This document shows positions 32,026-40,922 of a stretch of DNA of 64,000 bases, one piece after another (position 1 is the stretch's first letter; the number at the start of each line of letters is the position of its first letter). Source of the DNA: an uncultured Bacilli bacterium (GTDB lineage: Bacteria; Bacillota_I; Bacilli_A; RF39; UBA660); NCBI GenBank assembly GCA_934141575.1, contig CAKPCJ010000003.1:1-64000 (forward strand). Direction: 5' to 3'. A program made the position numbers and the translations under genes. The notes under the pieces are model-generated. The model made no database searches and was not told the origin of the DNA. It saw only the letters and a program-made list of their open reading frames with translations.

Positions 32026-32137
32026 TATTTTCATACTCCCTATAAATAACACCATCAATTTTAAGTAATTCATTTCTAATAGTATTTTCACAATGAGAAC
32101 AATGCATTCCCTTTATTTTAACATAAATACTTTTCAT
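32012..32137 (-). CDS. 41-aa HMA (heavy-metal-associated) mini-protein
   Basis: The short ORF reads MKSIYVKIKGMHCSHCENTI, then RNELLKIDGVIYREYENNGKV. GMHCSHC is the Cu(I)-binding GMxCxxC loop of CopZ and ATX1-type chaperones, followed by the first helix and second strand. The fold normally needs about 65-70 residues, so the last helix and strand are missing. The frame ends inside ttcA. It starts 2 nt before the csoR stop position, so the genes are contiguous. It may be a truncated chaperone, a small metal peptide, or the 5' part of a frameshifted HMA-TtcA fusion. Confidence 0.7.
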   Translation of the reverse strand: MKSIYVKIKGMHCSHCENTIRNELLKIDGVIYREYENNGKV

Positions 32138-32138
32138 A

Positions 32139-32438
32139 TTACTTCAATTTACCAAACAAATCAATTATATCGTCAATAACTTCTAATTTATCATCTTTAA
32201 TATCTTGTACCATACAAGATTTCATATGGCTTTTTAATATTTCTTGCCCTAAGCTCTTTAAAGCGTTAGTAGCAGATGCAATTTGAAATAATACATCATC
32301 ACAATATCGATCGGTATCTATCATTTGCTGAATTCCGCCTATTTGCCCAGAAATTATTTTTAATCTTCTAGTTAAATCCTTTTTCTCAGCATCCGTTCTG
32401 TGCTTAGATCTAGTACAATTTTCACAATTCCTTTTCAT
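32139..32438 (-). CDS. csoR: CsoR-family copper-sensing repressor
   Basis: CsoR proteins are small all-helical repressors that release DNA on binding Cu(I). The 99-aa protein has the family pattern KKDLTRRLKIISGQIGGIQQMID, then the C-H-C ligand set: Cys in RYCDDVL, His and Cys in KSHMKSC (spaced by four). This set favours Cu(I) CsoR over the persulfide sensor CstR or the nickel sensor RcnR. I chose the start at 32438 because the longer frame would translate the operator and promoter. It is first in the csoR-HMA-ttcA operon. Confidence 0.92.
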   Translation of the reverse strand: MKRNCENCTRSKHRTDAEKKDLTRRLKIISGQIGGIQQMIDTDRYCDDVLFQIASATNALKSLGQEILKSHMKSCMVQDIKDDKLEVIDDIIDLFGKLK

Positions 32439-32453
32439 AATATCACCAATTAT

Positions 32454-32483
32454 ATTATAGGGTATAGGGGGTATACCTGTCAA
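32454..32483 (-). promoter_or_regulatory. csoR promoter with CsoR-type operator in the spacer
   Basis: Perfect -35 TTGACA (32478-32483) and perfect -10 TATAAT (32454-32459) are 18 nt apart. The spacer is GGTATACCCCCTATACCC, an inverted repeat GGTATA-CCCCC-TATACC (32461-32477). A C/G-run flanked by TATA-type arms is the known form of CsoR operators. A repressor bound there would block polymerase, giving autoregulation of the whole operon. Confidence 0.85.
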
Positions 32484-32525
32484 TGATAAAAGAAAAAAAG
32501 TCACTTGGGCTTAAAATTAATTTTT

Positions 32526-33683
32526 TTATTCATCTACCATATTAGCAAAATCAGAAGATTTCATCTTAAAAATTATATCTCCTTCTCTAGCACCTTCAAT
32601 TAAATAATCTTCAAAACCTGATTCAGTATAAAATCCCTCTGGGTCAACATAAATAATCTTAAGACCTTTCTCCCTAGCCTGCTTTTGAACCCCTCTTCTA
32701 TCAGCATGAGTTCCAATACAAAGCAACGATTTAACATTCTTATCAAAATCAATTTTAGGAAAATAATTTTCTATATTATAAACTCTTAAAATCTTCTCAT
32801 GTATCCCAACTCTTTCACAAATATGATCAAAATTATTATTTAATAAAGTACCAAGAAGTAACCTATCATCATACATTTTCTTTAGCTTTTTGTGAAATTC
32901 TGTTGGTTTTGCTTTTATACATTTGATTATAATAGAATAAAACTCATCAAATTTCTTAAAATCTTTACTAGCAATTTGATTAACTAAATCATCATCTTTA
33001 CCAAAGTAAAAACTTCCATCACTATGTTTTTGCACCTTATAAATTTCATGTAAATAATAAAGTGGCATTACTCCTGCTTCAATAGAAGGACCACACCCAA
33101 GTTCAACTTGAGCTGGCAAATATTTTTTTATTTCTTCAAAAGACGTAGCATACTTAGGAACTCCTCTTTTATCCTTTTCTCTTATTCCCTTTACTTGAAG
33201 TTTCCAAACCTGTTTATAAAACTCCAATGTATCATCTAAATTATCACTTTTTACAACAATATCAAGTGTCCTATAACCATCCACAACTTCATCATCAGGA
33301 TGTATATCATATTCTTTTAAATCTATAATAACACTATCCTTCTTATAGTAATTACCATTATATTCATAACCATTTTTCAACAAAGTTTCTATTTTATCAG
33401 CAAGATACTCTTTATACTCAAAAATTGGAAGCCTTACGCTAAGATAAATATAAGAACTCTTTACCATTAAATAATCATTCTCAATATAAAAAACATGCCT
33501 ATAATGAAGTGTTCTTCTCCTTCTAGTTGTTTCATCTATATAACCAGAATTAACCTTATTAATTTTATTCTGGCTTCTAAACCACACACCTTCAAATGTA
33601 TACTCTCCATTATCAGAAAAATATTTTTTAAATACTTCTATTTCATCTGTTGTAAGCTTACTTACCTTATAAGGAAATAGCAT
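32526..33683 (-). CDS. protein with a C-terminal Sir2-like NAD-binding domain
   Basis: This 385-aa soluble protein has an unrecognised N-terminal half (residues 1-190, rich in Tyr/Lys/Asp). The C-terminal half looks like a divergent sirtuin fold: ELGCGPSIEAGVMPLYYLHE stands for the GAGxSxxSGIP loop, LLGTLLNNNFDHICERVGI for the TQNIDxLHExAG helix, and SLLCIGTHADRRGVQKQAREKGLKIIYVDPEGF for the closing GTS and INxE strands. The zinc-ribbon cysteines are absent. Starting at 33683 uses a GAAGTGAT box. It could be an NAD-using enzyme; some Sir2-like domains act as NADases in phage defence, but nothing here shows that. Confidence 0.55.
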   Translation of the reverse strand: MLFPYKVSKLTTDEIEVFKKYFSDNGEYTFEGVWFRSQNKINKVNSGYIDETTRRRRTLHYRHVFYIENDYLMVKSSYIYLSVRLPIFEYKEYLADKIETLLKNGYEYNGNYYKKDSVIIDLKEYDIHPDDEVVDGYRTLDIVVKSDNLDDTLEFYKQVWKLQVKGIREKDKRGVPKYATSFEEIKKYLPAQVELGCGPSIEAGVMPLYYLHEIYKVQKHSDGSFYFGKDDDLVNQIASKDFKKFDEFYSIIIKCIKAKPTEFHKKLKKMYDDRLLLGTLLNNNFDHICERVGIHEKILRVYNIENYFPKIDFDKNVKSLLCIGTHADRRGVQKQAREKGLKIIYVDPEGFYTESGFEDYLIEGAREGDIIFKMKSSDFANMVDE

Positions 33684-33730
33684 AAAATCACTTCTTTCAA
33701 AATTACTAATAAAGTATATCATATTTCAAA

Positions 33731-33754
33731 TATAAAAAGAAGTTTAAAACTTCT
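33731..33754 (-). terminator. terminator of the HTH-membrane gene
   Basis: Stem AGAAGTTT/AAACTTCT followed by TTTTTATA on the minus strand, overlapping the stop codon. Confidence 0.65.
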
Positions 33755-35192
33755 ACTCAATTGTAAATGAAACAGAAAAAAATAATCTATCACTTTCAGT
33801 AACGGGTCTATTAACAATAGGAAGAGCATACTTTACTAGCCTATACTTACCACTTTTAAGTTCACCATACATATAAGACCAATCTTGATATAGTTCTAAT
33901 TTTCCTGATTTATCAACATGATATGCCATTAAATCAAACGCAGCATTGTTATTAATTAATTCAAGTGTTTCCCATTTTTCGTTTTGAAATTTGTCTATTC
34001 TAAACCATGAACCATAAGTATATTTATTTCCGCTAAAATCAGAAATAGAAACAGTAGCACTTGTCCTAGTTAAAGATCCAGGCTTTATAGTAATAATAAC
34101 ATTCTTAATGTCATTAAAAGATGAATCAGTGTCAGGCATATCATTAACATAAATAGGTTCATTAATCTGGTCAGATGGTTCTTTATCAGTTTCGCTAATA
34201 TTAATAATAGTTGAATATTCAAAAATATTTTCTATTGTTTCATCAAAATATTCAAAAGTTGTAAATGAAAATTCATAATACCTACCGACAACAATATTGT
34301 TAGAATTATTAATTGTAACTGTTCCTCTTTTTCCATCATTTTGTTCTAAAGTAACATTTGAAAACTCAGAATCATCACTTATAGAAGAACTAATTATTTT
34401 GTATGTTCTAATAAATTGCTTAACCGAAGACTTAGTCTTTCCACAATATTCACCATCAAGTTTATCAATCATATCACTTGGTCCAATATAAATATCTTTA
34501 TTGTTTTCCAAAGTATTACAAAAAATAACAGAATATCCACTATGATTATAAATAGCCGTACCGCCATCCCACATAACATATTTATCAACATTTCCTAAAC
34601 TAAGTTGTGACTCCAAATGTTTCATTAATGAATCAAGACTAATTTGATTATAATATAAAGCGTTACTTAATCCATAACAAGCTCCCTTTACATCACATAC
34701 TTGAACAGAATCAATTCCATAATAAAATATATCTCGCGTTTCATATGTAAACTGTTTTTTTAATACATATTCTTTATCAGGATCACTAGTAGAAACAGAA
34801 ATATTATATATATCTATTTTAGGATATACAGTCTTAAAATAAATAAAAGTAAATAACATAACTAACCCTACCACAAATATAAGAATTATCAACAATACAA
34901 CTCTACTTTTTTTAATTTTATCATTATAATTAAGAGCATTAATAATTGTATTATCGGCAACAACAAGCACTTGTTCATCAGAAATTTTTTCACCGTTAAT
35001 CATTTCATTAACAGAAACACCAAGAATTTCACATAAAGGTTTAAACAAAGATATATCAGGTAATCTCCTGCCATTTTCCCAATTAGATACTGCTCTATCT
35101 GTAACATTTAATTTATCAGCCAATTCCTGTTGAGTCATATGTTTTTCCTTTCTAAGATTAGAAATGAATTTGCCTATCTTAACTTGATCCAT
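33753..35192 (-). CDS. XRE-type HTH protein with membrane anchor and extracytoplasmic C-terminal region
   Basis: The N-terminus (residues 5-60) is a clear XRE helix-turn-helix: FISNLRKEKHMTQQELADKLNVTDRAVSNWENGRRLPDIS. After a linker comes one membrane helix (about 97-118, VVLLIILIFVVGLVMLFTF) and then about 360 residues outside the membrane, rich in beta-strand-forming Ser/Thr/Tyr. Two cysteines lie close together (VCDVKGACYG). This is a one-component layout in which an outside domain could pass a signal to a DNA-bound HTH domain through the membrane. Target and signal unknown. The start has an AAAGGGTG box. Confidence 0.75.
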   Translation of the reverse strand: MDQVKIGKFISNLRKEKHMTQQELADKLNVTDRAVSNWENGRRLPDISLFKPLCEILGVSVNEMINGEKISDEQVLVVADNTIINALNYNDKIKKSRVVLLIILIFVVGLVMLFTFIYFKTVYPKIDIYNISVSTSDPDKEYVLKKQFTYETRDIFYYGIDSVQVCDVKGACYGLSNALYYNQISLDSLMKHLESQLSLGNVDKYVMWDGGTAIYNHSGYSVIFCNTLENNKDIYIGPSDMIDKLDGEYCGKTKSSVKQFIRTYKIISSSISDDSEFSNVTLEQNDGKRGTVTINNSNNIVVGRYYEFSFTTFEYFDETIENIFEYSTIINISETDKEPSDQINEPIYVNDMPDTDSSFNDIKNVIITIKPGSLTRTSATVSISDFSGNKYTYGSWFRIDKFQNEKWETLELINNNAAFDLMAYHVDKSGKLELYQDWSYMYGELKSGKYRLVKYALPIVNRPVTESDRLFFSVSFTIE

Positions 35193-35257
35193 ATTATTTC
35201 ACCCTTTCACGAAAATTATAATATAAATACAAGAAAAAGTATCCAAACAAAACGTGG

Positions 35258-35284
35258 AGTATAAAAAAATGGCCTGTAAAACAA
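35258..35284 (-). terminator. weak terminator after the PAP2 gene
   Basis: An imperfect hairpin (TGACTTGT/ACAGGCCA, one mismatch and one G-U pair) is followed by seven T on the minus strand. Confidence 0.45.
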
Positions 35285-35285
35285 G

Positions 35286-35927
35286 TCATTCTTTCAAAGA
35301 TTTTAATAAAGAATCAAATAAAACTAGCATAGCAGTTGCTATTAAAATACCTCCAACTATATCCGTAAACCAATGTACTCCAGATATAAACCTACCAACA
35401 ACAGTAAATGCCATAATTAGTAATATTAAGATATTAAGAACTTTTGTAATGTTATTATTAAATAATCTTCTATTAATTAAAATAGAGCTTCCACATATAC
35501 ATATAGTCATCAACGTATGAGATGATGGATATGAAGCTTCAAGCACACCATCCATTAAAACAGGTCTATAATTAATAATTACTTTTTCAAAAAATACATA
35601 TACAATAGCTACCAAAACATAAAAAGCAGCCAACATCATAATTTCTTTATCTATTTTTAATAAACTTTTTCTTTTAACTAATTGTATAAAACCAATGAAC
35701 GCATAACAAGCACACATTCCAAGAGCAATAATACCTAAGTAATAGGTAATATCATACCATAACATATTTACTCCAATAAAATCAGAAATAGATTTATTGA
35801 TAGTTGCAAATCCAACAACAGAACCATTAGGACCTATTGATTTAACATCAACAATTTTAACAAGTTCCGTAAAAATTATAGCTATTAATACAAATATGGC
35901 ACTAATTAAAATATTTTTTTTCTTCAT
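35286..35927 (-). CDS. PAP2-family membrane phosphatase
   Basis: Type 2 phosphatidic acid phosphatases remove phosphate from membrane lipids such as undecaprenyl pyrophosphate. This 213-aa protein has about six membrane helices. The three-part active site is visible: K and RP in KVIINYRPV, PSSH in EASYPSSHTLM, and R-x4-5-H-x3-D in GRFISGVHWFTDIVGG. It could recycle the carrier lipid of the cell wall, as BcrC does, or have another lipid substrate. It lies between the HTH gene and ogt with its own spacing. Confidence 0.85.
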   Translation of the reverse strand: MKKKNILISAIFVLIAIIFTELVKIVDVKSIGPNGSVVGFATINKSISDFIGVNMLWYDITYYLGIIALGMCACYAFIGFIQLVKRKSLLKIDKEIMMLAAFYVLVAIVYVFFEKVIINYRPVLMDGVLEASYPSSHTLMTICICGSSILINRRLFNNNITKVLNILILLIMAFTVVGRFISGVHWFTDIVGGILIATAMLVLFDSLLKSLKE

Positions 35928-35983
35928 ACTTTACTCCTCACTGCTAATATTACTAAATAATTGTAACATAATCACTTTATATT

Positions 35984-36499
35984 TTAAATAAAAAAATCAT
36001 CAATACTATTTTTTTCGAGTTTTAAAAGTTCTATCTTATTATTTAATCCTCCACCATAACCAGTAAGCTTTCCATTCATACCAACAACTCTATGACATGG
36101 AATAATTAAACAAATTGGATTCCAACCAACTGCACCACCTACAGCTTGAGCCGACATTTTCTTTATATCTAATTTACAAGCTATTTCTTTTGCAATATCG
36201 TTATAAGTAATAGTCGTACCATATGGAATTTTATTCATAACATCAATAACCATTTTTCTAAAAGAAGTTAAATTATTTATTTTATACTTAGGTACAAAAG
36301 TAGGAATTTCCCCACTAAAATACAGATCCAACCAATAAATAGTTTCATCAAATATTGGTAATTGTTTAACCACAAATTGCCCACCATGTTTAAACTCATC
36401 ACTACTATTTTCAAACCATAAACCAGTAAGAAACTCACCATCACTAGTAATCACAATATTTGAAAAAGAATTAGGAGTATTATAAAAATATTTATACAT
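35984..36499 (-). CDS. ogt: methylated-DNA-protein cysteine methyltransferase
   Basis: This enzyme repairs O6-methylguanine by moving the methyl group onto its own cysteine. The 171-aa protein has a poorly conserved N-terminal ribonuclease-like part. The C-terminal DNA-binding part has IPYGTTITYNDIAKEI, VGGAVGWNPICLIIPCHRVVG (active-site PCHRV) and YGGGLNNKIELLKLE. It lacks the N-terminal Ada domain, so it is Ogt-type and not inducible by methyl-phosphotriesters. Its neighbours are unrelated. Confidence 0.95.
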   Translation of the reverse strand: MYKYFYNTPNSFSNIVITSDGEFLTGLWFENSSDEFKHGGQFVVKQLPIFDETIYWLDLYFSGEIPTFVPKYKINNLTSFRKMVIDVMNKIPYGTTITYNDIAKEIACKLDIKKMSAQAVGGAVGWNPICLIIPCHRVVGMNGKLTGYGGGLNNKIELLKLEKNSIDDFFI

Positions 36500-36548
36500 A
36501 ACAATAACTTCCGTTCTAAATTATTTTCAAAAATATTAATACAAATAT

Positions 36549-37574
36549 CTAAATATCAAAATCAAGATACACATATTTGTTCATATCATATGACAAATTA
36601 TTCTGAATCATTTCACTAGCAGATTTACTAATTTTTGAAATTCTACTAAAATTTACAAGTGGATCAATATATCTTATTTTCGCACCATGATGCACATAAT
36701 ATACGTCTTTTGGTGCATTCAAAGAAGTAAAAATTGATTTAGCTCTTCTCCACTTATCAAATACACAACAATATTTAGATTTTTCTATAATTTCAATAAC
36801 TTCTGATTCTTTCAATGTATATAAATCACTTCTTTTAATAATTCCTTCTTCATTAAATTTCTTTAAAATATCTGCTATAAACTGCATTGAATATCTTGTC
36901 TTATCTTCCCTATAAATAATAGATAATTTGCTTGTCATCCAAACAAATTCATTGGCTATTTTTTCTGTTTTAAATCCCAATTCATCTATTCCATTTTCAT
37001 CTTTTTGAATGCATATATCATTATACATTTCCTTTATTTTATCAATTTTTACTAAACGATAAGTAATTAACCCATTTGATAAAGAATACTCCAATCTATC
37101 AGCAGAAAGACATGGTGAATCATTATCAGCAATTGAATAAATATGATAATTATCAACCTCATTTATTTGAATATTATCTCTTTTTAACAAGCTCATTATT
37201 TCAGAAGAATTCCTTATTATTTCAGTAGTTAAATCTTCTGTTGATTCCTGTACCATATAATCACCATCAAGAAAATCAATACAATGCTTAAAACAGGGTG
37301 TTGCAATATCATGAAACAAACCAGATAAAGTCTGCTTTTTATCATGAGTAAAATGCCATATAATTAACGCCACCGCTATAGCATGATCCAAACTTGAAAA
37401 GAAAAATTCACTTTCAAATAAATCAGAATATATAGTACCACACGTAGTGCTAATATATTGCTGTGATAACAATTCTTTAGTATTTATATAATCATTAAGC
37501 CAATCCGGAAAAACCGGCTCCAATATATTCAAATATTCCAATATTTTTTTATCAACTGTTTCTAAATAATTCAT
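36549..37574 (-). CDS. HD-domain phosphohydrolase
   Basis: This 341-aa soluble protein has an HD metal site: H in SSLDHAIAVALIIWHF, HD in LSGLFHDIATPCFKHCIDF, and a later D in SPCLSADRLEYSLS. Together they form an H..HD..D set like that of dGTPase and other nucleotide or RNA phosphohydrolases. The HDIATPxFxHxxD pattern matches a group of uncharacterised HD proteins. The start at 37574 has a GAGGTT box; the longer frame overlaps the terminator region. The substrate cannot be told from sequence. Confidence 0.75.
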   Translation of the reverse strand: MNYLETVDKKILEYLNILEPVFPDWLNDYINTKELLSQQYISTTCGTIYSDLFESEFFFSSLDHAIAVALIIWHFTHDKKQTLSGLFHDIATPCFKHCIDFLDGDYMVQESTEDLTTEIIRNSSEIMSLLKRDNIQINEVDNYHIYSIADNDSPCLSADRLEYSLSNGLITYRLVKIDKIKEMYNDICIQKDENGIDELGFKTEKIANEFVWMTSKLSIIYREDKTRYSMQFIADILKKFNEEGIIKRSDLYTLKESEVIEIIEKSKYCCVFDKWRRAKSIFTSLNAPKDVYYVHHGAKIRYIDPLVNFSRISKISKSASEMIQNNLSYDMNKYVYLDFDI

Positions 37575-37704
37575 ACATTCAACCTCATTTTGATTATAAC
37601 ATAAAAAGGAAAATCTTCTACAATCTGTTACAAAAACATCAACCAAGGACTCTAACAAAACGTATGTAGGGACACTTTTGAAGAAAAATTACAAATTTTC
37701 AAAA

Positions 37705-37742
37705 AAAGAAAAAGCCCGAAAATCCTTATATTTTCTGGCTTT
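37705..37742 (-). terminator. secA terminator
   Basis: Long hairpin AAAGCC-A-GAAAA/TTTTC-G-GGCTTT followed by a T-rich tail on the minus strand, just after the secA stop. Confidence 0.8.
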
Positions 37743-37748
37743 GTGAAC

Positions 37749-40253
37749 TTATTTTCCACAACATTGTTTATATTTGCGTCCTGAGCCACAAGGGCATGGT
37801 TCATTTCTACCAATCTTTTCACTTTTCTTAGGTTCCCTACTTGATTTAGAAGAATCAGATTCATTAGTTCTAATAGTATTAGATTTAACTACTTCTTTTC
37901 TCTCTAAATTTTGTCTAACTTCTGATTTTGACAAATAAACAGTAATGTCTTTATTAATATTTTCCAACATTCTATCAAATAATTCAAAACCTTCCATAGT
38001 GTAAGCTTGAAGAGGATTTTCTTGAGCATAACCTCTTAATCCTATACCTTCTCTTAAGTGTGACATAGTGTTGATATTTTCCATCCAGTGTGTATCTATA
38101 ACTCTTAATGATATTGCTTTTTCAAAATCATCCCTAATTTCATCTGGAATACAATCAAATTTTGAATTGTATTGCTCTATACATAAATTAGAAATTTTAT
38201 CAACTACATCCTCAACATCTTTAGATTTAATATCTTCAACAGATATCTTATTTTTAACAAACAAACTTTCATTAACATTTTCAACAATTTCATTATAATC
38301 ATTATCAGTCAAATAACCTTCTGGCATTATATGACCTTCAACTAAAGATTTAATATACAATTTAAATGTCTCTAAAACTGTATCATGAATAGACTCATTA
38401 TCTAATATCTCATTACGTCTCTCATACATAATTTCACGTTGTTGATTCATTACATCATCATATTGTAGAAGAGTTTTTCTCATATCAAAGTTGTTACCTT
38501 CCATACGTTTTTGAGCTGTTTCAATTGACTTAGCAAAAGTCTTCATTCTAAGAGGAGTATCTCCATCAACACCCAAAGATTGAAGCATACCTTTAACTCT
38601 ATCCACACCAGTTCTAACCATTAAATCATCTTCTAGTGAAACATAAAATTGTGAAAAACCGGGATCACCTTGACGACCAGCACGACCACGTAACTGATTA
38701 TCTATACGCCTTGATTCATGTCTTTCAGTACCAATAATACAAAGTCCTCCAAGTTCTTTTACACCTTCACCCAACTTAATATCAGTACCACGTCCTGCCA
38801 TATTAGTAGCAATAGTAACAGAGCCTTTCTGACCTGCTTTTGCAATTATTTCTGCTTCTCTAGCATGATTCTTAGCATTTAAAACTTCGTGTTTTATTCC
38901 TTCTTTAGTTAACATTTTACTAATTAATTCACTAGTTTCAATAGCTACCGTACCAACAAGAACTGGTTGCCCTGTTTTCTTTCTCTCTTTTATTTCATTA
39001 ACAATAGCTTTAAATTTATATTCCTTAGTAGCATAAACTAAGTCAACTAAATCTTCTCTTATAACAGGTTTATTTGTAGGTATTGATATAACATACATAT
39101 TATATATATTTCTAAATTCCTCTTCTTCTGTTTTTGCAGTACCTGTCATACCAGATAATTTTTTGTACATTCTAAATAAGTTTTGGAATGTAATTGTAGC
39201 AAGCGTAACAGTTTCTTGATTGATTTTAACGCCTTCTTTTGCTTCAATTGCTTGATGAAGTCCATCAGAATATGCTCTACCCTTCATCAAACGTCCAGTA
39301 AATGGATCTACTATTACAATCTCACCATCTTGAATAATGTAATCAACTTCATTTTTCATACAATAATTAGCACGTAAGGCTTGATTAATGTGATGAACTA
39401 ATGCTGTATTTTCAATATCATATAAATTATTAACATTAAATTCTTTCTCTGCTTTAGAAACACCTTCATCAGTCAAAGAAACTGAATTCATTTTCTCATC
39501 TATAGTATAATCTTCTTCAGGTTTTAATCTTTTAACAAAGACATCAGCACCAGTATATAAATTAGCAGTCTTAATAGCACCTCCAGATATTATAAGTGGC
39601 GTCCTAGCTTCATCTATTAATACAGAATCGACCTCATCTATTATCGCATAATTAAATGGTCTTTGAACTCTATTTTCTGCTTTAACTACCATATTATCCC
39701 TTAAATAATCAAATCCAAGTTCATTATTAGTAGTATATAAAATATCACAATTATATGCTTCCTTTTTCTCTGTAGTTGACAACTCTCTAGTATTAAAACC
39801 AACAGTAAGTCCTAAAAATTCATATATTTTTCCCATCCAAGATGAGTCACGTCCTGCCAAATAGTCATTAACTGTAATAATATGAACTCCATCACCAGAC
39901 AAAGCATTTAGGTAAGCCGGCATAGTAGAAGTCAAAGTTTTTCCTTCACCTGTCTTCATTTCAGCTATATTACCAAAATGTATTGCCAAACCACCAAGTA
40001 TTTGAACTCTATATGGTTTTTCACCAATAACACGATAAGCAGCTTCCCTAACAGTCGCAAATGCATCTGGACATATATCATCTAATGTTTCTCCATTTGC
40101 AAGCCTTTCCTTCAATTCTTTTGTTTTATCTTTAAGTTCAGCATCACTTAAAGAACTATATGTTTCATCCAAAGCTTCTATTTTATCAGCCATAGCTTCG
40201 AATTTTTTTAACTCCTTATATTCATGATCAAATATACTTTTTAAAAATTTCAT
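37749..40253 (-). CDS. secA: preprotein translocase ATPase SecA
   Basis: SecA pushes preproteins through SecYEG using ATP. The 834-aa protein has Walker A (AEMKTGEGKTLT near residue 100), the DEAD-like DEVDSVLIDEARTPLIISG, and the second nucleotide fold (ATNMAGRGTDIKLG, GRAGRQGDPGFSQFYVS). The zinc-binding tail CPCGSGRKYKQCCGK for SecB or phospholipid contact is also present. The start has a GGAGGGACAAG leader. It follows hpf, which ends 84 nt upstream with its own terminator. Confidence 0.98.
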   Translation of the reverse strand: MKFLKSIFDHEYKELKKFEAMADKIEALDETYSSLSDAELKDKTKELKERLANGETLDDICPDAFATVREAAYRVIGEKPYRVQILGGLAIHFGNIAEMKTGEGKTLTSTMPAYLNALSGDGVHIITVNDYLAGRDSSWMGKIYEFLGLTVGFNTRELSTTEKKEAYNCDILYTTNNELGFDYLRDNMVVKAENRVQRPFNYAIIDEVDSVLIDEARTPLIISGGAIKTANLYTGADVFVKRLKPEEDYTIDEKMNSVSLTDEGVSKAEKEFNVNNLYDIENTALVHHINQALRANYCMKNEVDYIIQDGEIVIVDPFTGRLMKGRAYSDGLHQAIEAKEGVKINQETVTLATITFQNLFRMYKKLSGMTGTAKTEEEEFRNIYNMYVISIPTNKPVIREDLVDLVYATKEYKFKAIVNEIKERKKTGQPVLVGTVAIETSELISKMLTKEGIKHEVLNAKNHAREAEIIAKAGQKGSVTIATNMAGRGTDIKLGEGVKELGGLCIIGTERHESRRIDNQLRGRAGRQGDPGFSQFYVSLEDDLMVRTGVDRVKGMLQSLGVDGDTPLRMKTFAKSIETAQKRMEGNNFDMRKTLLQYDDVMNQQREIMYERRNEILDNESIHDTVLETFKLYIKSLVEGHIMPEGYLTDNDYNEIVENVNESLFVKNKISVEDIKSKDVEDVVDKISNLCIEQYNSKFDCIPDEIRDDFEKAISLRVIDTHWMENINTMSHLREGIGLRGYAQENPLQAYTMEGFELFDRMLENINKDITVYLSKSEVRQNLERKEVVKSNTIRTNESDSSKSSREPKKSEKIGRNEPCPCGSGRKYKQCCGK

Positions 40254-40311
40254 CTTGTCCCTCCATACAATAACATTTTACCAAATTACAAAGAAAAAAG
40301 ATATATATAAT

Positions 40312-40338
40312 TAAAAGAAAAACAGACATAAGTCTGTT
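40312..40338 (-). terminator. hpf terminator
   Basis: Perfect stem AACAGAC/GTCTGTT with a 4-nt loop and a TTTTC tail on the minus strand, overlapping the hpf stop. Confidence 0.7.
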
Positions 40339-40867
40339 ATTTAGTATCTATAATTCCGTAAAAACCATCTTTTCTCTTGTACAATATACAAACACTATCT
40401 GTATCTGTATTATGAAATACAAAGAAATCATGTCCTAACAAATCAAGTTGTAACATAGCTTCTTCTTCATCCATAGGCTTAACTTCAAAATTTTTCCTTT
40501 TAATTATCCTATTTTCTACCTCTTCTTCTGCAGTATCGGCTGGAAATTCAAAAGATGCTACGCTCTCTCTAGTTTGCTTTGACAATATACGAGTTTTATT
40601 TTTTCTAACTTGTCTTTCCAATTTATCAACAATCAAATCAATAGCAGCATATAAATCTTCATGCTCTTGTTCACATCTTAATATAAATGAACCAGTATTT
40701 ATAGTAACCTCAATTATTTGAACATAACCTCTAACCTTTATAACAACTTTTGCTGTTATATCATCAGCATTAACAAAATACTTATTTAATTTTGCTAACT
40801 TATTCAACAAATAATCTTGAATCGCTGGTGTAATTTCAACTTTATCTCCACGTAAATTTAATTTCAT
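40337..40867 (-). CDS. hpf: ribosome hibernation-promoting factor, long form
   Basis: Long HPF joins two 70S ribosomes into inactive 100S dimers in slow-growing cells. From the ATG at 40867 the 176-aa protein starts MKLNLRGDKVEITPAIQDYL. The N-terminal S30AE domain follows, then a charged linker. The conserved C-terminal dimer domain is KRKNFEVKPMDEEEAMLQLDLLGHDFFVFHNTDTDSVCILYKRKDG. Three in-frame ATGs lie close together; the third has the best spacing from AAAGGAT. It has a strong extended -10 promoter. Confidence 0.95.
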   Translation of the reverse strand: MKLNLRGDKVEITPAIQDYLLNKLAKLNKYFVNADDITAKVVIKVRGYVQIIEVTINTGSFILRCEQEHEDLYAAIDLIVDKLERQVRKNKTRILSKQTRESVASFEFPADTAEEEVENRIIKRKNFEVKPMDEEEAMLQLDLLGHDFFVFHNTDTDSVCILYKRKDGFYGIIDTK

Positions 40868-40891
40868 ATGCATCATATCCTTTCTACAATA

Positions 40892-40920
40892 ATTATAACA
40901 AACATAAAAGTTTTTTACAA
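40892..40920 (-). promoter_or_regulatory. hpf promoter
   Basis: -35 TTGTAA (40915-40920), 17-nt spacer, extended -10 TGTTATAAT (box 40892-40897) on the minus strand. Confidence 0.7.
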
Positions 40921-40922
40921 TC

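Noticed and set aside
35254..35520. 88-aa plus-strand ORF
   Set aside because: It is antisense to the PAP2 gene and its terminator, whose motifs are clear.
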